A stretch of DNA of 64,000 nt from assembly GCF_037975245.1 (NCBI RefSeq), contig NC_092571.1:15187917-15251916 (forward strand), given 5' to 3'. The position numbers were made by a program, and so were the translations under genes. Shown in pieces: positions 33,066-45,155 of the stretch. The DNA is from Apostichopus japonicus. Its lineage: Eukaryota; Echinodermata; Holothuroidea; Aspidochirotida; Stichopodidae. Under the pieces are notes generated by a model. That model did not search any database and was not told where the DNA came from. It saw nothing but the letters and a program-made list of their open reading frames with translations. Numbering within the stretch: the first letter of the stretch is position 1; every line of letters begins with the position of its first letter.

Positions 33066-34778
33066 CATTTTGTCAATGGCGTCGCCAAGGGGGGCCAGGG
33101 GGGCACGTGCCCCCCTGGAAAGCCGAGTGCCCCCCATCTGAGATTTGGGGTTGGTAAAAAAATATATATATATTTTGTTATAATCAACTCCCATCATCTG
33201 AGTTGGTTTTTCATAAGGACATAGAAGCACAGTAATTCGTATTTTCTTCAAATGAGCTGCGAAAAAATGAAAAAGTTTATCCTTGAACGTCGGGTATCGA
33301 AGTCGTAACCCGCGCCATCACAACAGGTTTCGATATGTACATTGAATGTGTCAGTGCTCACGCCATACCAGCGGATATTCACGTCCGCTTCGCGAGCTAC
33401 ATGACTGTGAGAATAGAGGGTACTGCAATATGTTGCCTTGGTCTGAGGTTGACAGGTTAGGAGCTGACGAAATGTGAGAATGTGAGCGTCCGCAGGCACC
33501 ATACTTGCCTATATTTGTGGACCCATATATTAACCCTGTTGTGTAGGGGGTGCAGAGGTCATTTGAGGTCAGATGCTTGTAGGAACAAATGGCGAATGTT
33601 CACACCTGCATACTAAGCCATACTCGATGTGTGATCAAACTTTGGATTGCATGGTGAGATCCCTGATAGGAGCCAATAACGATGCTGGAACCTGTTACAT
33701 CTTAATTGATAATGGGCGAAAACGAGAAGGACAAGGAAGGAGTCGGGGTCATGCACACATTAATTCAACAAATGTAGGTTCTATTGATAGGGTTAGGCAT
33801 AATATCGACAGCATGTGGTTCATATCCTCTGCAAAATTCTGCGCCTTGTTAAAATCATTACCTCAAAAATAGCAATTTCTGGAGATATCTTCAGATCGAA
33901 TTTAGCATCAAATGTGGCAGCATTTTGCATCTAGCCCATCCTCCGTATGCGAAATTTTCCAAAGGGGAGGGGGGCAATGGCGGTGGAACCGTGGGGCCTG
34001 GGGGCTCAGCCCCCCAATGAAAAATTTGAGGGGGCAAATGCATGATAAGCCCCCCCCCCCAATATTTACCAAGGCTCCGAAACGTGCATCTGCCCATTTT
34101 TCAATGCATACTTGTCGATCTGTCCGATGCACACGTATACTATATAGGTGTGATAAATTTAGTAAATGCTGGGGGGACCCTCGGCCCGTCCCCTGGCTAT
34201 AGACCACATTGTCACCCCAACCGCGTCTTCCCGCCCCGTGAAAGTGGAAGCAGTGAGTGTGAGTACCGGTGAGCGCAACACAACATCGTCTTAAGCCAAT
34301 GACTTGCTTCATTTCAGCCAGTTCTCCAACATCCCCTTACTACACTCAAAAACATCTTTGCGAGTACACTACGAGTAATAGCTACTCTCTTTAAACACCA
34401 TCGAATATAAAAATTACAATGTTTTTACAGACTTTTACGTGCAATCTGAGAAATTGCAGGCTTGAGACCCATATTTTAGGGCTAGGTATTTGCAGCATAA
34501 AACACTCGGGAAGTGCCGTTTCCGACCATCTGGGGGTTTGAAAAACCCAAAATTTTCTTGTACGATCCGCGCCAACCGATGGTGGCGCTCCGCTTAGATA
34601 GTCTCTACACTTACCCTCTCCCCGCGCAATAATTTTCCCGTTCCACCGCGCCTGGAGGGGGCACCCCTCCCCTTAGACCCCTCCCCCAGGACGGCGATCC
34701 ATATCCACCTAAGTGCCCCCCCATCAAATGCTGGTGCCCCCCCAGACTGAAAAGTCTGGTGACGCCACTGCATTTTGT
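33066..34778. mobile_element. hAT-like element, 1697 bp, with nested MITE
   Basis: Element 33074..34770. Left CAATGGCGTCGCCA and right (opposite strand) CAGTGGCGTCACCA are inverted ends. A perfect 8-bp duplication CATTTTGT lies at 33066..33073 and 34771..34778. Unit 1 has the single, uninterrupted CATTTTGT at 5953..5960, a clean empty site. Inside are GC-rich subterminal tracts and a complete second MITE (33975..34654). No transposase reading frame is recognisable. Confidence 0.82.
33967..34662. mobile_element. hAT-like MITE, nested copy (reverse of 31276..31976)
   Basis: Element 33975..34654 (680 bp), starting CAATGGCGGTGGAACCG and ending at the complement of CAGGCGCGGTGGAACGG. Flanks GAGGGGGG and GAGGGGGC are a near-perfect 8-bp target duplication. 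Its body is the reverse complement of the copy at 31276..31976 with scattered changes. It interrupts the larger hAT-like element, so it inserted later. Confidence 0.75.
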
Positions 34779-36434
34779 AGCTTCATGTTGTTGATATGTC
34801 ACTTGTTGCAAACACGCACAGCTTTTGTGGCGAACACGCACTTTATAGACCGACCATACATGCTGTTTGTAACACACTTTTGGTAAAACTATATATGTTT
34901 ACTATACTAATATACATGAATTTCATGAGATGCTATATGCTATAGCTTTAAATACCTTTCATGGGTGGCAGTGTGCCATTGGTGGATGTAACTCTCAGAG
35001 TTGTGACGAGTTCCCTTTAACACTGAGTCGATTCGCTACTAGGCATTTTATCATGGCTAGGGAAGAGTATGTTCAAGCATTGTATTATTCCTTGGACAAA
35101 GCTTGGTTTGAAATCTAGTGTTAGAGCCTAAAGATAAACAATTATTCGAAATAAAGAGATTAGACAAATCTCTTAGAGTTATGACTTTTTAAACAAAGCA
35201 AGTCTGAAGTTGTAACCATATCAGATTTACTGTTGGAAATTTAGCTAGAATTGCTTAGTATTCCTTATTGACTGGGGTGAGTGGGGATTAACCCCACTCC
35301 TCCCCCCCCCCCCGAACCCGCACAAATATTTAAAAGTTGTTATTAACACTAATAGTATACGAATATATTACATGCATCTTATTAGTGAATTTAGCGTAAA
35401 TACCATTTTCTAAATGTTGATACTTGGAAGTTGTCTCTATAGCTTTCTATTGCTTTGTGAACGTGATGCAAACATGCAGATGTGACTTCACAGTTGCACA
35501 TCGAGAGGTTTTTCATTTTCCTAATACCCATTACTAGATAACAACAATGAAGATATGTACTCAGTGATTAATCTTTGCCCAGTGAAAATAACTTTTTCGG
35601 GCGTCCTCAGAACAAAAGCATCAAATGTGTATCATTTAAAAACTTAAATTATTTAAAATAAGCTAGTTTTCTACTTTTTGGAAATAATTGAGTCCATAAT
35701 GGATTGACTCTAAGGACATCAAATAAAAGCACTTTTGAACTCTTGTGTTTGGTACTGCATTGTTTTTTTGTTAAAGAAGTAAGAAAATTCCTGCGAAATG
35801 CTGGTCGAAATTATATTACAATAAGGTTAACAAATATCAAACGATCCATTGAGGTATCCATGTTTGCTGATTAATTTTTCATTTGAAACTGGTTGACATA
35901 ATGTTACTTTTACACATATATATGACTCATTATGTTTTATAAAGGAAGTTTTATATCAATATTACTTTCTATCCTTCATTTAATAATTCTTGGCTTTATT
36001 TTTTACAGTTTCTAAATACATTTGACAATTCATTTGTTGGCTTAATTATCAAATGAAGCATATATTAAAAGCTGACCAGAGAATAGGTTATTTTGAAGAA
36101 AATAATTTAAGATAGATGGCTGGTTGACATGCTGTATGTATGGGTGAATATACAGAATAAAACCAACAAAGACGCGTTAAAATGATGTTATCTGTTCTAG
36201 CTTTTTTACGTGTAGCACGTATAGATTCACATGAAGAGCTTAATGGAAGTTTAGGCGGGCAGTGGTAGGGTGGGTAATTAGTGGGGGTAGGGTGGGGAAA
36301 TGTGTCAGTTGGAGAGCTGATGAAGTTGGACCTAGTACTGGGAAACAAATTGCTTCCCAAATAAACAAGAAGAGTTTAAAAAACAGCAGATGGGTAAATG
36401 ACATTCACCACATTTATTCACTAAATACACTTAG

Positions 36435-36521
36435 TATATATGTATATAAATAAATATATATATATTTATAGTATATAGTATATATGTATATAAATATATA
36501 TATATATATATACACATATAA

Positions 36522-36553
<32 letters not shown>

Positions 36554-36572
36554 ATTTATATTTTTATGTATA

Positions 36573-36614
<42 letters not shown>

Positions 36615-36642
36615 TATATATATATTTATATTTTTACGTACA

Positions 36643-36720
<78 letters not shown>

Positions 36721-36724
36721 TATA
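36435..36724. repeat. (TA)n-rich microsatellite
   Basis: Long TATATA runs with occasional A/T/G changes. It continues after the SINE at about 37099..37170, so the SINE landed in this tract. Any Tyr/Ile ORFs here are artefacts. Confidence 0.95.
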
Positions 36725-37093
36725 CAGCATTGTGGTCAAGTGGTTAAGGCAGTGGACTTGTGATCTAAGGATTGCAGGTTCGAGTCCTGGCCAGATCATT
36801 GCGTTGTGTCCTTGGGCAAGGCACTTTATCTCCATTGCCTCTCTTCACCCAGGTGTATGAATGGGGACTTGTGAGGTAACTTGTAAATATAGTTGTGTGC
36901 GCCGGCTTGTGGCTGCACCCTATGGGAAGTTCCCCAGGGGACACGTGGATGTGGTGCACTGTGGTGTCCCAGGAGAGACTGATTGAATTGTGCACACTTT
37001 GGTGTGTGGGTGTGACAAGTTACCAATGACCAAGGGTTAAGTTGTAAAGTCATGTGAGGAGGCATTAGCCTCATACAAGACTGTAAACCTTCA

Positions 37094-37098
<5 letters not shown>
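36725..37098 (+). mobile_element. tRNA-derived SINE
   Basis: The head contains pol III promoter boxes at normal spacing: A box TGGTCAAGTGG at 36733..36743 and B box GGTTCGAGTCC at 36777..36787. The body follows with 'tccttgggcaaggcacttta' and 'cacccaggtgtatgaatggg', phrases of a central domain shared by many invertebrate SINEs. It is embedded in (TA)n with no poly(A) tail, ending 'ctttatatata'. The corresponding position in unit 1 (about 7.62..7.67 kb) is only (TA)n. It is a SINE head and not a functional tRNA gene, because the rest cannot fold as a cloverleaf with paired acceptor stem. Confidence 0.85.
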
Positions 37099-37173
<75 letters not shown>

Positions 37174-40100
37174 AACATCTATATATCTATTATTATATCT
37201 TGAGTAAATATTAACATTAAATTTCCAATTCCGTATATAATGTGCGCTAAGTTAAATCATATTAGTCAATACGTTTGAAATACAAAACGATTCCCATATG
37301 ATTAACGTAATACTTACATCGATAAGACCATACCTACTATGCTACCTCTCACCCCCCCCCCCCCTCCCCTTCAAATCAACATTCTGTTTAAGGTTTCTAA
37401 ATATAGTGCAAGACCTCAGGCTACTTTAATTCACTGTAACACAAAATAAGTGTTTGTTAGAATTAAATTTAATAAAAAATGACCCACTTTTGTTGGAGCT
37501 GTTATCTAAGCCATTGCAATGTAAATCCATGAAGATCCCAAATTAAGATTTAACACCTATTTCCCAAGCATCTATGTGTGCTCACATTTGAGGAGGAACC
37601 AACAAGTTTGAATACAATGATCTAGGTTACAATGTCCATTACATATACCAATATGACAAAAGTGGTGATGATAATAAAAGTATATTGTTTTTATGTATAA
37701 GTACAATATTATATTTTTATAGCTTGTGGTCTTCTACTCAATCAATTACATTAAACACTAAACATAAAACACAAAAATAAGTTTTCTTTTCTTCATTTTG
37801 TTAAACAATTTCAGGGTATTTTTGTTTATTTTAAACTAAAATACATGTTATTTTTATCTAATTTTTTTAGATCGATCTGTTTTCTGTTTTAATTTCCATT
37901 ATTCTCAAAGTATTGGCTTTTTGGTAAGAATTATTTACATCCTTTCAAGGAGTACAATATCCTATAAATAAAATAAAATAACAAATCTGTTTTGAATAAT
38001 ATTTTCTGACACAAGTCTTTTGCAGGGTTGACGATTTAGGTTAAACAGTAACTCCAGTTTATTTTTCATTTATCAATACAAACAAAATAGAAAACTAAGA
38101 AAATGTACAAATATTCATATCGATTTAAAACAGTAGTACCAATTTACTCACCTTCAAGAGAAAACTATACATATATATTGTCAAAAATGGGGTAAAGGGA
38201 TTTACTCTCAAAAAGTAAAAGATATTAATCTGTAACTATGATAGCAATTGTCAACAAAATGATGAAGTGATAAGTTCTTTTGTTTTAAAGAACAAATTGC
38301 AGCAATCAGTTCCTTACTTTGAGTGTTTGAAGATATTGAAAAATATAACTGCAAACTTACAAAAGGATTATTTTATCGTATTTCAACTCTTTGATTTTTT
38401 TTTATATAAAGGATGAATCATACACTTACAAAATCATTAGTTTTTCAACCGTATTAATTTTTAACTGTTTGGTGAACCATAATGGATCTTACATTTGGAC
38501 AATTAATTCGCAACAAAACAAACAAATACTTGCTCATACTAATAAGTAAATCGTAATTTTTCAATAAAAAGTTTAATTTAATTAAATGTCGATGTGATAG
38601 ATTTACCAATTTCATGCAAAACATCACTTTGGTAAAATTCTAATGAAATTGATAATGAGTTCAATTCAATTCAATAAAGTGTTCAATTATAAAGCACTTG
38701 ACTTGAGTCATTTGTTCATATATTTACAAATTAATCAAATTATCAAGATGCAGCAAGTACTCATTTTGAATTTGAAAGGAGGGGGGGGGGGGCACTTTAT
38801 GTGATTGATATGGATTTTCAAAGTTGTAGGCACGACTATCTGAGCTCCGCGCCACTATCGGTTGGCGCGGAGCGTACAAGAAAATTTTGGTTTTACAAAC
38901 CCCCCCGGATGGCCGGAAACAGCCCTTCCCGAGTGTTCATTCTGATTCCCTGGCCTCTTGCTAACTTGAGACACCTCATTTAATATCACTTTTAAACCCC
39001 AAAAACAAACGAGTTAAAGTAGTACGTAATTCAATACTACATAATGTATTTAAAATGAGCAAGGTACATGTACAGAGTAGTCTTACTTTTCAACTTCTGA
39101 TACTTGTAGGTACAAAGATAGGCCAGAAATGTCTTTGATACAACTATAGCCAGTAAGATCTTTGATACAACTGTAGCTAGTAAATGTTTAAGTTAGCCCA
39201 TGGAGGTCTGTTTTTACCTCCATGGTTAGCCTAATGAGAGAAGGCGAGAGCTATCCGATGATTGCCATCTTATGCAAATTTCTCAACTGTTTTCTCAACT
39301 GAAATATTATCTGCGTAAACGGGTTCTTAACTAGATGTTAAAAAACTAGGGTCACCTAATTTAGTCATATTCTTGCTACGTTCATTTCAATAGTTTTTTC
39401 CTGTCTAGACTCTTAAACTCGTCCATCAAGTTAATGGATTTGAATTATGGGTGTTTTTAAAAAAGATAACTTGGCCAAAAAAAGTGTAGGCCGGGCCTAC
39501 AGTGGTGCTACATACTGGCTACGCCCCTGATCATATGATATCATTTTATCAGCTAATTTTGTTTCCTGTTTGAATACTTTTACATGTTCTCTTAAATAAT
39601 ATATCAGAAAGACAAACATAGTGCTCTTTTACAATTTTTTCCAGATGGGTTATTCTTGTTTATTGTCCAATGTCTGGACTTTAATACATTTGACGAACTT
39701 AACTGATGGACAATATAAACTTTCATATTTTGTAATATAGCCAGATAAGCAGTGGCCTAAAAACAAATATCGTTATCGCAGTGTATTAGCAGTGTAATAA
39801 TTAATTATAGGAAGTGCGTATCACGTATGATTGCTAGCTTAGCTTCATAACATGCTGTTCGTGCAACAACAATTAGGACAAATCATAGAAAGGATGAGAA
39901 CGAACGTTGTCGACGTTGTTGTGCATACGGTTCGTGACATTCCATAGAGTGCGGTTAGGTAGGCAATATGTATTTTATTACGCAGTGGCCAACTGTAGGC
40001 TTGTAGTAGGCTATAGGCTAAATTTAGCTTATTGCATCTGCCAAACTAAGTGAGTGGTTGAATCAGTAGGCGTGAATGTTACTACGATTACAATCGAGTT

Positions 40101-40404
40101 AACAGAGCTGACGAGTATTCAAGATCAAAAGAGCACTGACAAAATACCATGCTAAAAAAAAGACCGTTTAAAAAAAAAAAATCGACACTGAAAGGGGGGA
40201 GCCGACTGCTCCCCCTGCCCCCCCCCCCCTGGATACGTCCCTGTATCTGAAGTTTCTTGACAAAAAAAAGTCAGCCTTTCGACATCTTTGTTATTTTCAT
40301 TGGCATATTTCATTGCAGTTTCAGAAATGATTTCGTTGGCATCCTATTTTTTAAATTTGTAAAAGAAACAGTTGAAAAGATAGTATTAACATTTCTCAAT
40401 CATG

Positions 40405-40664
40405 TTAATTACAGTTTATACAATGTCGTATCTTCATCTCAGAGGATATGATGCTTTCTCCTTTGGGTAGACCTTTCCAGTAAATGGAGGTTGAATCCTG
40501 GTTGGAACCGTAGACACCGTTAAGGTTTGTGTAACCGCCATTACATGCTTCATGCCACCAACCACCCTGTTTGACATCGGCACAATCGTTGTTACTTTCA
40601 GTATTGTCCCTGTCATATGTACTGAATGCTTTACCATTCTGATCGCTGAGACCACCCCTGAGAC
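40405..40664 (-). CDS. FReD gene 2, exon 5: C-terminal third of fibrinogen domain and stop
   Basis: Minus strand, acceptor 'tatgtcttgcag' and TAA at 40405..40407; 260 nt, entering in phase 1. It reads LSDQNGKAFSTYDRDNTES, NNDCADVKQGGWWHEAC, NLNGVYG, SSEMKIRHC. All the signature residues of exon 5 of gene 1 are kept. Changes are conservative, except that the loop before LSDQ reads RGG where gene 1 has SDD, which removes two acidic residues. The reading frame is intact, which argues for selection on both copies. Confidence 0.9.
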
Positions 40665-42014
40665 CTGCAAGACATAAAGATATCGATGGAATAATTACAG
40701 AGCGATATACGGTAGATACCTGCATTAGCATCTCTGATTTATTGTTCACAAATGACATTTAGCCTTTGTAGTGCTCTTTATTTCACGAAGATATTTATTT
40801 GACCAAAATATTCACAATGATTTAACGGATTGGCTGAAATGCATACAACTTTTTCAGAACGTGCAAATGGATAGATTGAGAAAAAATAAACACTACATTG
40901 TCATAGCTTAGATTAGGTAATCTGTTGTTTGATTAATTTCCGTAAATTATTCAGTCCCCACCGTCTTAATAATTAAATTTGATATTGTCCATATGCTTGT
41001 TATTATTCTAACACTGAGAGTAATGAGAATACTCACTCCAAGTTCAGCTAGGAACAAGTTTTACATGTGCAAGCATGAAATTGCTTTCGACAAATTCAGT
41101 CCTATTATGATCATTTCAAAATTATTACAATATTATAGAGAAATAAAAAAGGAACAGAATGAACAATCAGTGACATTTTGGTCAAAACAATCAAACAGAA
41201 GATTAAATGCCCGGATGTGTTGTACATGTCATATGTATTGAGTGAGCTTAGATATTTCTGACAGGTACTATCACTGGAACCTGCAAGTAACAACATTTTT
41301 GATATCAAGGAGAGTGGAAAGGAGAGTGGGAAAAGGAGGTCACAATATAAAGAATCATTTACCCTGATTTTTTACTTAACCGGTTAGATGTATCGAGGAA
41401 TAATCTTGGGCCTCATTCCTTATGCTTACTCTTCATATTTTTAATTTTCAAGAATAATGGACAGATGCTTTTTAGCAACACAAGGATAGACCAATCCTAT
41501 ATATGTACAGTTTCTGACTTATATATCATAGAGTTCATAAACCATTTATTTTGATGTAAACAAAATTTAGAGGATGCCAAAAATTCCAAGATCTCATATA
41601 GTAGAATCTTTCTCATGACTTTTTTTTTTTATTCTCAATTTTCTTTGTTTGTTTTTTTTTATTTTCCATATTGAATCCCTTAACTCTATTGCTAGCATTC
41701 TCTTCATCAACGTTGATAACCCACAAGATGCTCTATTCCAGATAAGCAGTGGCGGCATAAAGGAAGGCGGTATCAGGGATTTGCCCCAATCATGATGCTC
41801 CCCTCCTAGTTTCCCCTTCCCTCGTCAGCTTCTCTAGACAAAAACTGATGCCCATGTGACCCCAAAATTGGTCTGTGATGTGTTCTTTATACAGTTGCAT
41901 TTTTCCACTTTTAGAATCCAACCCCCCCCCCCCCACCCCCGTAAAAAGAAGAACAACAACAACTTGACACATATTGCTTTTTCTTTTTGTTTCTTTTCAT
42001 AATTTCAAATTAGA

Positions 42015-42740
42015 ATGTTGCTGTGAAACGTATTCTAGTTTGTGTTAACATATTGTTTTCATGTTGTTATTATGATGTCACACATGGCTTGCGTTTAGTG
42101 GTTTGCCCTGTGGTGTGGCGGGCTATGAATCACGCGCTATTAGAAGCGTGTACAGATGTTTTGTTTTGAATGATTCGGTTTGTGGGGCTGGAAGACAGCC
42201 AAACTGGTTCAAATTGGTTGAGTGCTCATTTGCATGTGCTCATCTGCATATCGGGTTGGCACTCGACCAATCAAGAGTTGGGTGAGGGGTTAGCTATACG
42301 TTTGGGCCAATCAGGTTCATGGGTAGAGTGTGTGCCCTGTGCATCGCTTCGTAATTTGTTATTTTGGAATCGGGGGTTTAAGTGTCTTCTAAAGACGTAT
42401 CGGGAGTTTAAGTTTATCTCCCGAAGCCTACATACGTATAACAGAGGGCTCCGTAATTCATATTTATAATCAGCATTTATGCTCGTTTGTTTTAATCATC
42501 CCACGTTATAGTTATATTCATCATTGAGTTTATATACAATACCAAGAGTTAATCAAAAGGAACTTATTAATCAAATATCCGCTTTTGAAGACTATTTATG
42601 AAGACTTTCATGTTTGCGCTCGGCTTAACGTTACTAGTGTAAGGCCTGGCTTACCGTTACCAACTTATACCTGGAACTATCAAAAATAAGCCTTACATTG
42701 CCACTGAAACCGCTGTCATCATTATATCGTATTAACTTCA
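42015..42740. repeat. Possible solo LTR or promoter-like repeat, unit 2 copy
   Basis: Paralogue of 11025..11760: keeps the octamer ATTTGCAT and a CCAAT motif but has 'ctatgaatc' instead of the TATA-like motif. Identity unresolved. Confidence 0.3.
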
Positions 42741-42797
42741 ATTTTATAGTGTCAGCATTTGCAAAATCCATCTCTGTTACAGAAAATAAGTATTGTA

Positions 42798-43019
42798 CTA
42801 AGTAAAAAAAATCATTAAAAGTTGAAACACATGTGGTGTGATGATGTCATATTTAGACTTGCTCATGTCTTCAGCCTTGATATCTCTCAGTGATGGACTA
42901 AGCTTTTTCTTAGCTTTTGGAGGAAGCTGTCCAAACAGATTCTCTAACACAGCGACAAATGACCACAGGGGACTTTGTGTCTCCTTTAACAAATTAGCGA
43001 AAGCAATACAAATCATCAC
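42798..43019 (-). other. Open frame of unknown origin inside FReD intron 4
   Basis: A 73-codon minus-strand frame includes LLKETQSPLWSFVAVLENLF and GQLPPKAKKKLSPSLRDIK. The amphipathic, Lys-rich composition looks more protein-like than nearby intron ORFs, and an acceptor-like 'aatttgttaaag' precedes it. The unit 1 copy is broken by indels. It may be an exon or retrocopy fragment of an unrelated gene; no family is recognised. Confidence 0.3.
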
Positions 43020-43198
43020 ACCCTTAACTTAAGGGGAAAGTTTACATAAGATCACACAAATTTTCACCTGGAAAAAGCAAACAGAATGAGAACTGTTACT
43101 GCTTGAACTCATAACCTTAGGCCAATATTTAACACTCACGTCTAGAAACGAAAGGAATCACTATGGATTTGCAAACACAATTGTGTTTTTCTACTTAC

Positions 43199-43463
43199 TG
43201 TTGGTGCCATGAAATCCAGACGCATGCAACTTGTAATTTTCCCCCTCTTTCTTGATGTGAAATTTCATATAACAAACGTGGTATGATATCCCTTTGTTGC
43301 ACTCAATATCGATCCGAAGTCTTTGTTTGCGGTCATTCTTTGTCAGGTAATGCAACTTTTCATTTCCAAGCCAAAACTCATGATTCATCTGTCCAAACCC
43401 TTCTTTATAGCTGGTCCAGTTACGGTTGAAATTGACAGAACCGTTCACACGACGCTGAAAAAC
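43199..43463 (-). CDS. FReD gene 2, exon 4: middle of fibrinogen domain
   Basis: Minus strand, acceptor 'tttcttgtaaag' and donor CCAACA|GTAAGT; 265 nt, phase 0 in and phase 1 out. Reads VFQRRVNGSVNFNRNWTSYK and NHEFWLGNEKLHYLT. It is one codon longer than the gene 1 exon, in the loop after the LHYLT motif (NDRKQRLRIDIECNKG), where it also gains a Cys. An N-R-N-W-T-S context adds a sequon-like site (NWT). Confidence 0.92.
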
Positions 43464-44978
43464 CTTTACAAGAAAACAAACAAGCAAGAACAAAAGTAAA
43501 GGATTAAAAAACGAAAAGAAGCAAAATGATTAAAGGTCAAAAATTAAATACACCTTGACATTCACTGTTTATTTCGCGGGCGGATGTAAGATTTTACAAA
43601 GGAGGGTGGGGTGTGGCCGACTCCCATGTAAGGGGTGTTTGCTCCTTCCTCTGAGAACATAAACAAATCATATTAGACATAGAATAGTGCATTTCGAGGC
43701 ATATTTAAGGTTATAAATTATGTGTACACGCAAGGCTTTGTTAATAACTACTTTTATTTATTTATTTTGTGTGGGTATGGCATTGGAAAAGCAGTGTGGT
43801 GTAGAACCTCATATCCCTTGATCTGTGCCTGTATTGAAACTATCTACTTATTCACCAGACTCCTTAAAAATGTTCAGGATATTAGCATGCGAGATATGTT
43901 AGCAACGATATACCAACAGCCATAGAACTAACGATTAATCACTCAAGGCATGACTTTTGGCATAACTTTAGTGTTGATACGTCATAGTCCACCAACAATG
44001 ATACCTTGGGTGCTCCGTAGTGTTTGTATAGCTGTTAGGTTTCTAGAAATGCAGCTTTAAAAATTGTTCACGTCTGCAATGCTCCTTTAATGCTAAATGG
44101 TTGATAAAGTCGGCTCCTCAGTTCAGGCCCAAATTTTTAAAGTTAAGCCATTATTTTTAAATGTTTACAATGATCTCAACCAAAAATGTGCTTTTATTTG
44201 CAAGTGAACAACAGAGCGCCCTTACTTAACCTCCTTTCTCCAAACAATTGAAGAAATCGCAGTAATTTGTTAACCGAATGCAAAAGCAGCTAGCTAGTCT
44301 ATACCTTAAGTATCCCTCCGAATTCATGTGAACAACAGAGCAACATTTGACGACATTCAACATCATTTCCGCCTGACAAATTTGCCATGACTTGTAAACA
44401 TTATTTGAGGCTGTTGCTCACAAATACAACAGGGTGGCAAGGTTGTAAGGTTTCAATAAAGAATTATCAAAGCAACCTTTCTGATTCCATGAAATGCAAT
44501 TGATATCCTAGATTTGTTATCAAATTCTCATACCAATGCAGTCCATCATCCTTTTTAGTCAACTCTTATGAAAGCAATATTGTTAACATTTCCATTTCCT
44601 ATTTGCTTTTGATTATTTTATAATATGCAAATATTGGGTTTTGAGGTACATGTTTAGGAACCAAATGGAAATATTATGAAAACATACTGATAACTTGTAA
44701 AGTATGAAAACATTGCTTGAAGTAAAAATATTGATATAAAGGGAGTGAGGTAGAACTAGTTTAATGAACCGCATACTTTTGATAAAACTGCAGGATAAGT
44801 AGCCAAATGCAAACATGCTAGCTGGACTATTCCTTAAATTTCCCTCCCAGCTTGCCGGTTGAGATGCTGGCATTTCAACACCTTCCTCAAACCACAGAGT
44901 TCTTCTCTGTACAAGGTAGTATAGATGGAGTTCAGGGTACAGTAAATAACAATGGTAGTAAACCTTCTAGATACTTAC
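43464..44978 (-). other. Intron 3 of FReD gene 2
   Basis: Matches intron 3 of gene 1 without the 840-bp insert. No exon seen. Confidence 0.65.
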
Positions 44979-45155
44979 AGTCCATCCATGTCCCCTGCAC
45001 CAGTTCCGATCAGTAAGATTCTTCATATCGCAATAAGCTTCAAAGGGGGCTTCAGTCCAACCATTAGGTGTGATGTTGTATATGCCACTCTCCCTGCACC
45101 CAGCTATGTAGATTGCTCTACAGTCTTTCAGGCCACCATCAATAATGCTCATACT
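44979..45155 (-). CDS. FReD gene 2, exon 3: start of fibrinogen domain
   Basis: Minus strand, acceptor 'catttaattccag' and donor GGACT|GTAAGT; 177 nt, phase 0 to phase 0. Reads SMSIIDGGLKDCRAIYIAGC, ESGIYNITPNGW, PFEAYCDM, then NLTDRNWCRGHGWT. Two sequons (NIT, NLT) are visible. Two codons shorter than the gene 1 exon, in the loop between AYCDM and HGWT. Confidence 0.9.

Larger units (their letters stand above)
34779..40404. other. 3' flank of FReD gene 2; no gene seen
   Basis: Parallel to 5.96..9.41 kb with the SINE, longer (TA)n tracts and a unit 2-specific stretch at about 38.5..40.28 kb. The last part holds hAT-like end fragments: 'actggctacgcccctg' at 39514..39529, 'ctggatacgtccctg' at 40229..40243, and a partial match to the MITE body at about 38.83..38.95 kb. 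Confidence 0.5.
40665..43198 (-). other. Intron 4 of FReD gene 2
   Basis: Homologous to intron 4 of gene 1. Contains the LTR-like block at about 42.02..42.74 kb and an open frame at 42798..43019. Confidence 0.7.

Noticed and set aside
33573-33872. 99-codon frame inside the hAT-like element
   Set aside because: No transposase motif or homologous frame in related copies; the element appears non-autonomous.
36730-36800. Functional tRNA gene
   Set aside because: A and B boxes are present but no complete cloverleaf, and it is followed directly by a SINE body.
36484-36835. Tyr/Ile-rich frames
   Set aside because: Translated (TA)n microsatellite.
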